DNA of 64,000 nt, taken from positions 248,001 through 312,000 of the forward strand of contig NZ_JALJCK010000001.1 of NCBI RefSeq assembly GCF_022899355.1, in the 5' to 3' direction. Source of the DNA: Shinella yambaruensis. Lineage in GTDB: Bacteria; Pseudomonadota; Alphaproteobacteria; Rhizobiales; Rhizobiaceae. The notes beneath the pieces are model-generated. The model was not told the origin of the DNA and did no database searches. It was given only the letters and a program-made list of their open reading frames with translations. Positions 48,054 through 56,950 of this stretch are shown here, piece by piece; position 1 is the stretch's first letter; each line of letters starts with the position of its first letter. The position numbers and the translations under genes are program-made.

Positions 48054-48881
48054 CTACTTGCATTCCTGCGGCTTGAACATCTCAAGCTTGGCAAGCTTTC
48101 CGCTCAGCACGAACTCGCCGTAGTCCATGGTGAGGTCACGGGTGATTCCGTTCTCGTAGAGCTTGAAGGACATGCGGTAGACCGGCAGCGCGTCGCCTTC
48201 GCTCGTATCGTTGTAATAGGCGATCGATACCGGCCAGAACGCCTCCTTGGAGAAGCTGCCGGCCTTGTCGGCGTCCGGATCGCCGGCCTTGGGCATTTCC
48301 TTCTTGCCGACGACGGCGGTCGTCATCAGCGTCTTGTCGCCGGCGTCCGAGCCGTCGAAGAGGCGCGCCTCGAAGAAGCGCTCGCCCTTCCTGGCATGTT
48401 CGATGACGTCGAGCATGTGCTCGGTCGGGAAGCGGCTTGCGGCGAGCTCCACCTGCTTCGCGTCCGGCGCGGTGAGATCGACGCTGACGCCTTCCTTGTC
48501 CTCGCGCGCCGTGCCGCGCACCTCCTTGTCCAGCTTCTCGTCGGTGAAGGAGCGGGTGAGGAAGCGGAAGCTGCCGTTCTTCAGGTCCTCGTAGGTGGTC
48601 GTCTGCTGGTCGGTGAGGCGCGTTTCCTCGCCGGTATTGACCTGCGTGACGAAACGGAAGCTCACCGTGTAGCCGTCGCACGGGCTGCCGTTGAACTCGT
48701 AGACCATGCGGCCGTACATGCCGGCGATGCCGGAGCGCTCGGTCGCGTCCTTCAGCTTGAGGTCGTAGACGGCGCGGTGCGGCGCAAGCCCGGTCGCCGG
48801 CGTGGCAAAGGCGCTCGGAACGCCGCTGCCGGCGAAGCATGCCCCGGCCGTCAAGGCCGCGACAAAGGCTGAACGAAACAT
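48054..48881 (-). CDS. EipB-like cell envelope integrity protein (DUF1849)
   Basis: Periplasmic beta-spiral protein; the Brucella member EipB is needed for envelope integrity. 275 residues: signal peptide to about 25 (SAFATPATG), then LAPHRAVYDLKLKDATERSG and GRMVYEFNGSPCDGYTVSF, with a second Cys in the last four residues (PQECK). These two Cys match the conserved disulfide of the family. ATG 48881 with AGGAGG six bases upstream. Next to a RIME-like element at its 3' end; divergent from ridA. Confidence 0.9.
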   Translation of the reverse strand: MFRSAFVAALTAGACFAGSGVPSAFATPATGLAPHRAVYDLKLKDATERSGIAGMYGRMVYEFNGSPCDGYTVSFRFVTQVNTGEETRLTDQQTTTYEDLKNGSFRFLTRSFTDEKLDKEVRGTAREDKEGVSVDLTAPDAKQVELAASRFPTEHMLDVIEHARKGERFFEARLFDGSDAGDKTLMTTAVVGKKEMPKAGDPDADKAGSFSKEAFWPVSIAYYNDTSEGDALPVYRMSFKLYENGITRDLTMDYGEFVLSGKLAKLEMFKPQECK

Positions 48882-49060
48882 CCGTTTCCTCCTGTTGAAG
48901 TCGGTCGTGATGTTATATGAACTCTTCCGGCAAAAGCGAGGCAATATCCACGTCTTGCCAACTTCATTTCCACCATTGCGACGATCCGCGCCGCAATGCC
49001 CCTCACAGCCGCCCCTCGCCGCTCCTATCTATGGACCGGCGACAAGAAACGGAGACCGGA

Positions 49061-49525
49061 ATGTCCGCTGAAATCGAAAACCGCGTCAAGGAACTGGGCT
49101 ACGACATTCCCGTGGCCGCAGCACCGGCCGCCAACTACGTGCCCTTCGTCATCAGCGGCAACGTGCTCCACATTTCCGGCCAGCTGCCGATGCTGGACGG
49201 CAAGCTCGCCGTCACCGGCCATCTCGGCAGGAATGTCGACGTGCCCGGCGGCCAGAAGGCGGCGGAACTGTGCGCGCTCGGCCTTCTCGCCCAGGCCAAG
49301 GCCGCCCTCGGCGACCTCTCGCGCATCAAGCGCATCATCAAGATCAACGGCTTCGTCGCCTCCGCGCCGGACTTCGTCGAACAGCACCTCGTCATCAACG
49401 GCGCATCGAACTTCCTCGTCGCGGCCCTCGGCGATGCCGGCAAGCATGCCCGCGCCGCCGTCGGCATGGCCGCGCTTCCCCTGAATGCGGCCGTCGAGAT
49501 AGACGCCATCATGGAAATCGCCTGA
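49061..49525 (+). CDS. RidA family protein
   Basis: YjgF/YER057c/UK114 fold; the founding RidA deaminates reactive enamines and imines, though some subgroups have other roles. 154 residues, longer than typical 130-residue RidA, with LHISGQLPMLDGKLAVTGHL and VINGASNFLVAALGDAGKHA near the C-terminus in the position of the canonical active-site Arg region (KHARAAVGMAALPLNAAVEI, Arg in HARAAVG). ATG 49061 after GGAGACCGGA. Its stop overlaps the next gene (TGATG). First gene of a four-gene run. Confidence 0.9.
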   Translation: MSAEIENRVKELGYDIPVAAAPAANYVPFVISGNVLHISGQLPMLDGKLAVTGHLGRNVDVPGGQKAAELCALGLLAQAKAALGDLSRIKRIIKINGFVASAPDFVEQHLVINGASNFLVAALGDAGKHARAAVGMAALPLNAAVEIDAIMEIA

Positions 49526-50250
49526 TGCAGAAATTCCCCTGGCTGACCGAGCGGCCGATCGCCCATCGCGGCTATCACGATCTCAACCGCAAGGTCTGGG
49601 AGAACACGCTCTCCGCCTTCGCCCGCGCGGCCGACGCCGGCTTTGCCATCGAATGCGACCTGCACTACGCCGCCGATGCCATTCCCGTCGTCTTCCATGA
49701 CGACGACCTGAAGCGGCTCTGCGGCATCGAGGGGGACGTGCGCCAGCGCACCGCCGCCGAACTCGGCCTGCTGAAGGTCGGCGGCACGGAGGACGGCGTG
49801 CCGACGCTGCGCCAGCTCCTCGACCTCGTGAAGGGCCGCGTGCCGCTCGTCCTGGAGCTGAAGGGGCGCAAGGGCGACGACGACGGCTTCGCCATGGCCG
49901 TGCTCGACGCGATCGAGGACTATGACGGCCCCGTCGCGCTGATGAGCTTCGACCACTGGCTCCTGGAAGACCTCAAGGCGATCGGCACCAGCCGCCCCGT
50001 CGGCCTGACGGCGGAAGGTGCGCGGCCGGAGAATTTTGCCGTGCACGAGGAGGCGATGCAGCTCGGGCTCGACTTCATCTCCTATTATTACGGCCACCTG
50101 CCGAACGCCTTCGTCAGCCGGCAGCGCGACCTCGGCCGGCAGGTCATCACCTGGACCGTGCGCGACGACGAGGCGCGCACGATCACGGCGCTCAACGCGG
50201 ACCAGATGACCTTCGAGGGCTTCGATCCGCGCGAGCCGCTGACGGCATAA
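49525..50250 (+). CDS. glycerophosphodiester phosphodiesterase family protein
   Basis: TIM-barrel phosphodiesterase, cytoplasmic (no signal peptide), 241 residues. Active-site pieces: IAHRGYHDLNRKVWENTLSA with the catalytic HRG and the Glu (about 12-31), ECDLHYAADAIPVVFHDDDL with the metal Glu/Asp and second His, and the distal VLELKGR and WTVRDDEA. Substrate may be glycerophosphodiesters from membrane lipid turnover. Begins on the last base of the ridA stop and ends one base before the next gene. Confidence 0.92.
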   Translation: MQKFPWLTERPIAHRGYHDLNRKVWENTLSAFARAADAGFAIECDLHYAADAIPVVFHDDDLKRLCGIEGDVRQRTAAELGLLKVGGTEDGVPTLRQLLDLVKGRVPLVLELKGRKGDDDGFAMAVLDAIEDYDGPVALMSFDHWLLEDLKAIGTSRPVGLTAEGARPENFAVHEEAMQLGLDFISYYYGHLPNAFVSRQRDLGRQVITWTVRDDEARTITALNADQMTFEGFDPREPLTA

Positions 50251-50251
50251 C

Positions 50252-51445
50252 ATGGCCGGGACGGTACGCATCCGTGTCGAAACCAGCTTCGCCGATATTC
50301 CGGCGGGCGACTGGGGGCGTCTTTCCGGCGCCTCCAGGGACGACGCGCTGGTGCCCTACAATCCCTTTGTCAGCCACGCCTTCCTCTCCGCGCTGGAAGA
50401 ATCAGGCTGCGCCGTCGCCGAGACCGGCTGGCTCGGCCAGCATCTCCTGCTGGAGGGCGACGACGGCGCCCTTCTCGGCGCCCTGCCCGTCTATCTGAAG
50501 AACCACAGCCAGGGCGAATATGTCTTCGACCACGGCTGGGCCGACGCCTTCGAGCGTGCCGGGGGACGCTATTATCCCAAGCTGCAGGCCTCCATTCCCT
50601 TCACCCCTGCCACCGGCCCGCGCCTCCTCCACCGGCCGGACCAGCCGGTCGTCGCGACGCAGGCCGCGCTGGCCGAGGGGCTGAAGGAACTGTCGAAACG
50701 CCATGGCGTCTCTTCGGCGCATGTCACCTTCGTGCCGGAAGCGGAAATGCCGGTCTTCGAGGCCGCGGGCTACCTGCACCGCACGGACCAGCAGTTCCAT
50801 TTCCTCAATGCGGGCTACGGCTCGCATGCGGATTTCCTGGAAACGCTCGCCTCCCGCAAGCGCAAGGCGCTGAAGAAGGAGCGCCGCACGGCGCTCGAGC
50901 ACGGCATCGAAATCGACTGGCTGACCGGCGGGGACCTGACCGAAAAGATCTGGGACCAGTTCTTCACCTTCTACATGGACACCGGCAGCCGCAAATGGGG
51001 CCGGCCCTATCTCAACCGCCGCTTCTACAGCCTGATCGGCGAACGCATGGCGGACGACATCCTGCTGGTGATGGCAAGACGCAACGGCCGCTACATCGCC
51101 GGCGCGATCAACTTCATCGGCGGCGACACGCTCTTCGGCCGGCACTGGGGCTGCATCGAGGACCATCCCTTCCTGCATTTCGAGGTCTGCTACCACCAGG
51201 CCATCGATTTCGCGATCGAGAAGGGGCTGGCGCGCGTGGAGGCCGGCGCACAGGGCGAGCACAAGCTGGCGCGCGGCTACCTGCCCGTCACCACCCATTC
51301 GGCCCACCACATCACCCATCCCGGCCTGCGGCGCGCCGTCGCCGACTATCTCGAGCGCGAGCGCCGTGACGTCGAGGCGACGGGCGAATATCTTGCCGAA
51401 CACGGCCCCTTCCGCCGCGCGGGCGGCCAAGACGACCACGACTGA
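50252..51445 (+). CDS. FemAB-like / GNAT-fold N-acyltransferase (COG3146, DUF482)
   Basis: 397 residues; resembles the peptidogalycan biosynthesis or DUF482 family, which shares the double GNAT fold of FemAB. Recognised features: RVETSFADIPAGDWGRLSG at the start, YFPK-type GRYYPKLQASIPFTPATGPR (about 108-127), KRKALKKERRTALEHGIEID, FTFYMDTGSRKWGRPYLNRR and AQGEHKLARGYLPVTTHSAH. Function is not established; an aminoacyl or acyl transfer is inference from the fold. One base separates it from the GDPD gene and 17 from the HIT gene. Confidence 0.85.
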   Translation: MAGTVRIRVETSFADIPAGDWGRLSGASRDDALVPYNPFVSHAFLSALEESGCAVAETGWLGQHLLLEGDDGALLGALPVYLKNHSQGEYVFDHGWADAFERAGGRYYPKLQASIPFTPATGPRLLHRPDQPVVATQAALAEGLKELSKRHGVSSAHVTFVPEAEMPVFEAAGYLHRTDQQFHFLNAGYGSHADFLETLASRKRKALKKERRTALEHGIEIDWLTGGDLTEKIWDQFFTFYMDTGSRKWGRPYLNRRFYSLIGERMADDILLVMARRNGRYIAGAINFIGGDTLFGRHWGCIEDHPFLHFEVCYHQAIDFAIEKGLARVEAGAQGEHKLARGYLPVTTHSAHHITHPGLRRAVADYLERERRDVEATGEYLAEHGPFRRAGGQDDHD

Positions 51446-51462
51446 GCACATCGGAGACGAGC

Positions 51463-51888
51463 ATGACCGCCTACGACACGAACAACATCTTCGCGAAGAT
51501 CCTGCGCGGCGAGATTCCCGCGCACCGCGTCTACGAGGACGACGACGCGGTCGCCTTCATGGACGTGATGCCGCAGGCGAACGGGCACACGCTCGTCATC
51601 CCCAAGACGCCGTCGCGCAACATCCTCGACGCCGCCCCGCAGACGCTGTCGCGCCTGCTGCCGGTGGTGCAGAAGGTCGCGGCCGCCGCCAAGGAGGCGT
51701 TCGAGGCCGACGGCGTCACCGTCATGCAGTTCAACGAACCGGCCGCCGGCCAGACCGTCTATCACCTGCATTTCCACGTCATCCCCCGCGTCGAGGGCCA
51801 GCCGCTGAAGCCCCATTCCGGCACGATGGAGGACCAGGGCGTGCTCGCCGCCAATGCGGAGAAGCTGCGCAAGGCGCTGAAGGGCTGA
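51463..51888 (+). CDS. HIT (histidine triad) family hydrolase
   Basis: HINT-type nucleoside phosphoramidase or dinucleotide hydrolase, cytoplasmic. 141 residues with the triad HLHFHVIPR at His101, His103 and His105 and the N-terminal IFAKILRGEIPAHRVYED. ATG 51463 follows GGAGACGAGC. Last gene of the ridA-GDPD-COG3146-HIT run; a RIME-like element starts 14 bases after its stop and can supply a terminating hairpin. Confidence 0.93.
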   Translation: MTAYDTNNIFAKILRGEIPAHRVYEDDDAVAFMDVMPQANGHTLVIPKTPSRNILDAAPQTLSRLLPVVQKVAAAAKEAFEADGVTVMQFNEPAAGQTVYHLHFHVIPRVEGQPLKPHSGTMEDQGVLAANAEKLRKALKG

Positions 51889-51901
51889 CATATCCGCCAC
51901 G

Positions 51902-52040
51902 GCCCCTCATCCGGCCTGCCGGCCACCTCCTCCCCGTGAACGGGGAGAAGGGATATGCCGCGCCCGCTTCCCAGTTCCTCACCGGTTCGTTGGGCAAGTC
52001 CCCTCTCCCCGCGCGCGGGGAGAGGGTTAGGGTGAGGGGC
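51902..52040. repeat. RIME-like intergenic mosaic element, copy 2
   Basis: Same orientation and length as copy 1: GCCCCTCATCCGGCCTGCCG at the left, GAGAGGGTTAGGGTGAGGGG at the right, with CTCCCCGTGAACGGGGAG and CTCTCCCCGCGCGCGGGGAG hairpins. The middle of about 45 bases differs from copy 1 partly. Confidence 0.85.
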
Positions 52041-52064
52041 AAACCCCACACGGAATCGCCCCTT

Positions 52065-52409
52065 TCAAACACCCAGCAAGGCCAGCCCCGCGGCAAGGAA
52101 CGCGATGGCTGCGGCGATGCCGGCGATCTGGCGGAAGCGGCCGCCGATGAAGAAGCAGAGGCCGCCGAACGCGACGGCCCCGAGCCGCAGCCAGAGGGGC
52201 GAGGCCTCCAGCGTGCCGGTCGGGAAGACGATCAGCTTGGCGATGACCGCCGCCACCAGCGCCGTCGCCACCGCCCTCACCCAGTTCAGGACCTCGGACC
52301 GTTCGTCGATGCGGTTGCCGGCGACGACGCCCGCCCAGCGCCAGAGATCCGTCGCCAGCCAGCCGGCGATGGCGATGTAGATATAGGGCCAGAGACCGTC
52401 GAAGCTCAT
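52065..52409 (-). CDS. AzlD family branched-chain amino acid export subunit
   Basis: Small membrane partner of AzlC. 114 residues with about four hydrophobic segments (IYIAIAGWLATDLWRWAGVV, AVATALVAAVIAKLIVF, LGAVAFGGLCFFIGG, IAGIAAAIAFLAAGLALL). AzlD identity rests on length, layout and the four-base ATGA overlap with the AzlC gene. Exports branched-chain amino acids or analogues by homology. Confidence 0.83.
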   Translation of the reverse strand: MSFDGLWPYIYIAIAGWLATDLWRWAGVVAGNRIDERSEVLNWVRAVATALVAAVIAKLIVFPTGTLEASPLWLRLGAVAFGGLCFFIGGRFRQIAGIAAAIAFLAAGLALLGV

Positions 52410-53140
52410 CGCGCGGCCTCCCGGCGGCGCAGCGCGCGCTCGCCCCACCAGGCCGCGGTGCCGCCGACGACGCCGGCCAGCAGGATATCGTATTCGGGCG
52501 CGACCACCGCGAAGATGGTGCCGAGTGCGAGCCCGATGCCGAGCGCCCAGTAGATCACCCGGTGGCGCGCGGAAATCCATATCGAGGTGAGGAAATAGAC
52601 CGGCGTCAGGAAGAACAGGCAGCCGGAAACGATCGGCGGGAACTCCGAGACCGCGCCATAGACGAGGCCGACGAGCACGATATTGGTGAGCGTCAGCGTC
52701 ACGCCGAAGCCGGCGAAGAAGGCGACGCGGCCGCCGCGCGGCACGTCCCGCACCTTCTCCATTGCGAAGACCCAGGCGGTGATGGCGACGAAATGCGAGA
52801 CGATCAGCAGCAGCCAGGTCGGCGTGCGGCGGTCACGGATTTCCGGAATGAGCGCCGCCACCATCGGCATCATGCGCACCGAGGACAGCGTGACCGCGAG
52901 GAACGCCGTCGCGATATGCGCGCCCGACAGCATGGAGCCGACGAGAATCACCTTGGCCGGCAGCGCCCAGACCATGCCGGTCATGAACATCACCTGCTCG
53001 ACCGGCACCTTCGCCTCCGCCGTGAAGGCGGCGAACCCCACGAAGGACAGCATCAGGATGATCGCCGGCAGGCTGAAGATGCCGCGCATGCCGAGGAGGA
53101 ACCAGTGGCTCTGGGATTGGGATTCTGGCGGGGCGGTCAT
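52406..53140 (-). CDS. AzlC family branched-chain amino acid exporter subunit
   Basis: Main membrane subunit of the AzlCD/YgaZH (LIV-E) exporter, 244 residues. Begins with the family pattern FLLGMRGIFSLPAIILMLSF, then FTAEAKVPVEQVMFMTGMVW and the hallmark LAVTLSSVRMMPMVAALIPE (about 95-114) that corresponds to NLRHLLYS-type sequence in relatives. Several more membrane segments follow. Coupled to the azlD gene by overlap. No regulator is adjacent. Confidence 0.87.
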   Translation of the reverse strand: MTAPPESQSQSHWFLLGMRGIFSLPAIILMLSFVGFAAFTAEAKVPVEQVMFMTGMVWALPAKVILVGSMLSGAHIATAFLAVTLSSVRMMPMVAALIPEIRDRRTPTWLLLIVSHFVAITAWVFAMEKVRDVPRGGRVAFFAGFGVTLTLTNIVLVGLVYGAVSEFPPIVSGCLFFLTPVYFLTSIWISARHRVIYWALGIGLALGTIFAVVAPEYDILLAGVVGGTAAWWGERALRRREAAR

Positions 53141-53224
53141 TCAATTCTCTTGCAGGAAAACAAAGCCGGACGGCTACCCTGCCAGGCCGGTCCCATACGA
53201 TCGCAAACCGCGCCCACCCTCTGT

Positions 53225-53302
53225 CGTCATCCTCGGCCCCGAGCCGAGGATCCACAACCGCGGGCGGGGCGTGGATGGTCGGGTCAAGCCCGACCATGAC
53301 GG
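53225..53302. repeat. inverted pair of REP-like palindromes (pair 3)
   Basis: CGTCATCCTCGGCCCCGAGC and onward at 53225-53253, and the variant GGTCGGGTCAAGCCCGACCA and onward at 53277-53302, opposite orientation, 23 bases apart. Both units are palindromic but their loops and stems differ, so this pair is the most diverged of the four. Confidence 0.75.
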
Positions 53303-53332
53303 AGGAAAGGCTTGCGCCATTTCTTCAACAAT

Positions 53333-53362
53333 ATGGGCCGGGCAGTTTCCTGCCCGGCCCAT
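53333..53362. terminator. hairpin after clpA
   Basis: ATGGGCCGGGCA / TGCCCGGCCCAT, a perfect twelve-pair stem with a six-base loop, 17 bases after the clpA stop. On the minus strand only ATTGTTGAAG follows, so the U tract is weak, but the stem is very strong. Confidence 0.75.
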
Positions 53363-53378
53363 GCGATTTGTAAAGCCG

Positions 53379-55889
53379 TCACTTTTTGCGCGGCACCTTG
53401 GGAACGGCGCCGGACGACTTGCGCGGCGGCTCGTCCTTCGGCTCCTCGGCCCTGGCCTCCACCGCCTTCTTCGAAGCGCGGGCCTTGGCGGGCGCGGCCT
53501 CGGCGGCGACGGTCTCCTTCGGCTTGCGGGGCTTGGCCTTCTTGGCGGCTGCCTCCTCGACCTCGGCCTTCGGCTTGATCGGCGCGGTTTCCGGCACGGC
53601 GTCGAGGATCAGGCCCTTCGAGCCGTCCTCCTTCACGCCGACGGAGACGCGCACGACGCCGCCCTTCTTCAGCTTGCCGAAGAGGATCTCGTCGGCGAGC
53701 TTCTTCTTGATGTTCTCCTGGATGACACGCGCCAGCGGGCGGGCACCCATCTTCTCGTCGTAGCCCTTCTCCGCCAGCCAGGAGATCGCCTCGGGCTGGA
53801 GATCGAAGGTTACGTTGCGCTCGGCGAGCTGGGTTTCCAGCTGCATGACGAACTTCTGCACGACCTGGTGGATGACCGGCGTCGGCAGCGAGCCGAACGG
53901 GATGATCGCATCGAGGCGGTTGCGGAATTCCGGCGTGAACAGGCGGTTGATCGCCTCCATGTCCTCGCCCTCGCGCTTGGACGAGCCGAAGCCGATGGCG
54001 GCCTTGGCCATGTCGGAGGCGCCCGCATTGGTCGTCATGATAAGGATGACGTTGCGGAAGTCGATCTTCTTGCCGTTATGGTCGGTCAGCGAGCCGTGAT
54101 CCATGACCTGCAACAGGATGTTGTAGAGATCCGGATGCGCCTTCTCGATCTCGTCGAGCAAGAGCACGCAATGCGGATGCTGGTCGACGCCGTCGGTCAG
54201 GAGGCCGCCCTGGTCGAAGCCGACATAGCCGGGAGGCGCCCCGAGCAGGCGCGAGACCGTGTGCCGCTCCATGTATTCCGACATGTCGAAGCGCAGCAGT
54301 TCCACGCCGAGCGACGATGCAAGCTGCTTGGCGACTTCCGTCTTGCCGACGCCGGTGGGGCCGGAGAACAGGTAGCAGCCTATCGGCTTGTTCGGTTCGC
54401 GAAGGCCCGCCCGCGACAGCTTGATCGCCGACGACAGCGCCTCGATGGCGAGGTCCTGGCCGTAGACGACCGAGCGCAGCTCCTTGTCGAGGTTGGCGAG
54501 CACCTGCTCGTCGTCCTTCGACACGGTCTTCGGCGGAATGCGGGCCATGGTGGCGATCGTCGCCTCGATCTCCTTCTCGGTGATCAGCTTGCGGCGTTTT
54601 CCGGCGGGCAGCAGCATCTGGGCCGCGCCGGTCTCGTCGATCACGTCGATCGCCTTGTCCGGCAGCTTGCGGTCGTTGATGTAGCGCGCCGACAGCTCCA
54701 CCGCCGTCTTGATCGCCTCGTTGGAATAGCGGAGCTTGTGATACTCCTCGAAATAGGGCTTCAGCCCCTTCATGATCTCGATCGTGTCGTCGATGGTCGG
54801 CTCGTTGACGTCGATCTTCTGGAAGCGGCGGACGAGCGCCCGGTCCTTCTCGAAGAACTGGCGGTATTCCTTGTAGGTCGTCGAGCCGATGCAGCGGATC
54901 GCGCCGGAGGAGAGCGCCGGCTTGAGGAGGTTCGAGGCATCCATCGCGCCGCCGGAGGTGGCGCCCGCGCCGATCACCGTATGGATCTCGTCGATGAAGA
55001 GAACGGCGCCCGGGTAGTCCTCCAGCTCCTTGACGACCTGCTTCAGGCGCTCCTCGAAGTCGCCGCGATAGCGGGTGCCGGCGAGCAGCGTGCCCATGTC
55101 GAGCGAGAAGATCGTCGCGTCGGCGAGCGCTTCGGGCACCTTGCCCTCGACGATGCGCTTGGCGAGACCCTCGGCGATGGCCGTCTTGCCGACGCCGGGA
55201 TCGCCCACATAGAGCGGGTTGTTCTTGGAGCGGCGGCACAGGACCTGGATCGTCCGGTTGACCTCGGCGTGACGGCCGATCAGCGGATCGATCTTGCCAC
55301 CCTTGGCCTTCTCGTTGAGGTTGACGCAATAGGCCGTCAGGGCATCCTGCTTCTTGGCGGGCTCCTCCTGCTCGTTGCCGTTGCGGGTCTGCTTCTGTTC
55401 GTTCTCGCTCTCGTCCGCCCCGCGCACCTGGCGCTGCTCGGACGCGCCCGGCCGCTTGCCGATGCCGTGCGAGATGAAGTTGACGGCGTCGTAGCGCGTC
55501 ATCTCCTGCTCCTGCAGGAAATAGGCGGCATGGCTTTCGCGCTCGGCAAAGATCGCGACGAGCACGTTGGCGCCGGTCACCTCCTCGCGGCCGGAGGACT
55601 GGACATGGATCACCGCGCGCTGGATGACGCGCTGGAAGCCGGAGGTCGGCTTGGAATCCTCCTCGTAGCCCGTCACCAGGTTGGCGAGGTCATGGTCGAC
55701 ATAATCGGTGACGGTCTTGCGCAGAACGTCGAGATTCACGTTGCAGGCGCCCATCACGGCGGCCGCATCGCCGTCGTCGATCAGGGCGAGCAGGAGATGT
55801 TCGAGCGTCGCATATTCGTGATGGCGCTCGTTCGCATAGGTCAGTGCCTGGTGGAGGGCCTTTTCAAGGCTGGCAGAAAATGTTGGCAC
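53379..55889 (-). CDS. clpA: ATP-dependent Clp protease ATP-binding subunit ClpA
   Basis: AAA+ unfoldase that feeds substrates to ClpP, with N-end rule substrates brought by ClpS. 836 residues: N-terminal Clp repeat domain (LEKALHQALTYANERHHEYA), D1 Walker A GDPGVGKT (about 229-236), D2 Walker A SGPTGVGKTEVAKQLA and DEIEKAHPDLYNILLQVMDH, arginine-finger region NRLDAIIPF. The last 80 residues form a Lys/Ala/Glu-rich tail (EEAAAKKAKPRKPKETVAAE) longer than in E. coli but usual in rhizobia. clpS is 9 bases upstream, so clpS-clpA is an operon. Confidence 0.97.
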   Translation of the reverse strand: MPTFSASLEKALHQALTYANERHHEYATLEHLLLALIDDGDAAAVMGACNVNLDVLRKTVTDYVDHDLANLVTGYEEDSKPTSGFQRVIQRAVIHVQSSGREEVTGANVLVAIFAERESHAAYFLQEQEMTRYDAVNFISHGIGKRPGASEQRQVRGADESENEQKQTRNGNEQEEPAKKQDALTAYCVNLNEKAKGGKIDPLIGRHAEVNRTIQVLCRRSKNNPLYVGDPGVGKTAIAEGLAKRIVEGKVPEALADATIFSLDMGTLLAGTRYRGDFEERLKQVVKELEDYPGAVLFIDEIHTVIGAGATSGGAMDASNLLKPALSSGAIRCIGSTTYKEYRQFFEKDRALVRRFQKIDVNEPTIDDTIEIMKGLKPYFEEYHKLRYSNEAIKTAVELSARYINDRKLPDKAIDVIDETGAAQMLLPAGKRRKLITEKEIEATIATMARIPPKTVSKDDEQVLANLDKELRSVVYGQDLAIEALSSAIKLSRAGLREPNKPIGCYLFSGPTGVGKTEVAKQLASSLGVELLRFDMSEYMERHTVSRLLGAPPGYVGFDQGGLLTDGVDQHPHCVLLLDEIEKAHPDLYNILLQVMDHGSLTDHNGKKIDFRNVILIMTTNAGASDMAKAAIGFGSSKREGEDMEAINRLFTPEFRNRLDAIIPFGSLPTPVIHQVVQKFVMQLETQLAERNVTFDLQPEAISWLAEKGYDEKMGARPLARVIQENIKKKLADEILFGKLKKGGVVRVSVGVKEDGSKGLILDAVPETAPIKPKAEVEEAAAKKAKPRKPKETVAAEAAPAKARASKKAVEARAEEPKDEPPRKSSGAVPKVPRKK

Positions 55890-55898
55890 GTTCGTTCC

Positions 55899-56261
55899 TC
55901 ATTTCTTTTCCATGACACATTGCAGCGGGTGCTGGTGCTGGCGGGAGAAATCCATCACCTGTGTCACTTTGGTTTCGGCAACCTCGTAGGTGAACACGCC
56001 ACACTCGCCTACGCCATGATTGTGCACATGCAGCATGATCCGCGTCGCCGCTTCCCGGTCCTTCTGGAAGAAACGTTCCAGGATGTGGATCACAAACTCC
56101 ATGGGCGTATAATCATCATTGAGAAGCAGGACGCGGTAGAGGCTCGGCTTCTTGGTCTTGGGTTTCGTGCGGGTAATGACGGAGGTGCTGCGACCGGGAG
56201 TGTCGCCGCCGCCTTCCCCATCCTGCATTCGAACCCGTCTCACATCCATTTTCGTGTTCAT
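55899..56261 (-). CDS. clpS: ATP-dependent Clp protease adaptor ClpS
   Basis: Adaptor that recognises N-degron substrates and docks on the ClpA N-domain. 120 residues if it starts at ATG 56261: an unstructured lead then [20 protein letters not shown] (about 47-66), which has the Asn-Asp-Asp and Met residues of the N-degron pocket, and [20 protein letters not shown]. The start is uncertain because AAGGGA almost abuts this ATG; the internal ATGs at 56249 and 56225 would give shorter tails without changing the core. Confidence 0.94.
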   Translation of the reverse strand: MNTKMDVRRVRMQDGEGGGDTPGRSTSVITRTKPKTKKPSLYRVLLLNDDYTPMEFVIHILERFFQKDREAATRIMLHVHNHGVGECGVFTYEVAETKVTQVMDFSRQHQHPLQCVMEKK

Positions 56262-56533
56262 TCCCTTGACTGCGGGCCCTTTGCTTCCGGTCGCTTGTCT
56301 GTGGCGCACCGTTCATCCGAGGGTGCCTTCGGACCTGTTATCTAATGTCTCGGCCCACGATTGTAAGACCCCCGCTTCGCACTGCAATCATAATCGCGGG
56401 TCATCCGAAGGAAATAGCGAAATTTGCTGCCGCTACGTCAGCCTCGCGCAATCCCCGGAACGCGCAAAGGCCGGCTGCGGTTGCCCGCAGCCGGCCGATG
56501 AACGCTATACGCGTACGCGGTACTCTAAAAGGA
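56262..56533. other. clpS upstream region and phasin 3' region
   Basis: 272 bases. The minus strand has a loose promoter for clpS, TTGCAG (56382-56387) and TACAAT (56360-56365) with a 16-base spacer. The right part holds the phasin terminator hairpin at 56469-56496. Confidence 0.45.
56469..56496. terminator. terminator hairpin of the phasin gene
   Basis: GGCCGGCTGCGG / CCGCAGCCGGCC twelve-pair stem with a four-base loop, 38 bases after the phasin stop codon. On the minus strand TTTGCGCG follows, a short U tract. Confidence 0.75.
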
Positions 56534-56887
56534 TCAGGCGGCGACGGCAGCCTTGGCAGCGGCGGTCGCCTTGGCAACCGGTGCTTCGTAGGGCTTGTAG
56601 GCGCCCTTGGCGAGATCGGCGTACATTTCGCTGAGCTTGGTGGCCTCGGCGACGAAACCTTCATAGGAGGACTTCACGAAGGCGGTCTGCAGCTCGAGAG
56701 CGGCTTCGACGCTCTTGACGCCCGAGAGCTTCTCAAAATGCGCGAGGCCGTTTTCGAAGGACTTCTTGGAATAGTCGGCCGTTTCGGTGGCGATCGCCTG
56801 CCAGCCCTGGGCAGCGGTCGTATAGCTCTTGACGAACGTGTCCACGGCTTCCTTGCCCTTCTTGTTTGCCTCGTCGAAATTGAACAT
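56534..56887 (-). CDS. phasin family protein
   Basis: Amphipathic helical protein that coats polyhydroxyalkanoate granules. 117 residues from ATG 56887, preceded by AAGGAGA. Begins MFNFDEANKKGKEAVDTF, then the phasin core SYTTAAQGWQAIATETADYS, KKSFENGLAHFEKLSGVKSV and ALELQTAFVKSSYEGFVAEA, ending with an Ala/Lys-rich tail (KATAAAKAAVAA). Has a good sigma-70 promoter and two TGC-N3-GCA sites that match the operator type of the PHA regulator PhaR. clpS lies downstream but behind a terminator. Confidence 0.93.
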   Translation of the reverse strand: MFNFDEANKKGKEAVDTFVKSYTTAAQGWQAIATETADYSKKSFENGLAHFEKLSGVKSVEAALELQTAFVKSSYEGFVAEATKLSEMYADLAKGAYKPYEAPVAKATAAAKAAVAA

Positions 56888-56921
56888 CGAAGTCTCCTTT
56901 GGATCCCGGTGATTTGCCCAA

Positions 56922-56950
56922 AATCTATATGCAATGCACAAAAAAGTCAA
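56922..56950 (-). promoter_or_regulatory. sigma-70 promoter of the phasin gene
   Basis: On the minus strand TTGACT (56945-56950), 17-base spacer, TAGATT (56922-56927). Predicted start about 7 bases downstream gives a leader of about 28 nt before the ATG at 56887. Confidence 0.65.

Noticed and set aside
51902-52040. CRISPR array
   Set aside because: The palindromic repeats here and at 47.9 and 61.0 kb are single RIME-like units with internal hairpins, not regularly spaced direct repeats, and no cas gene is present.
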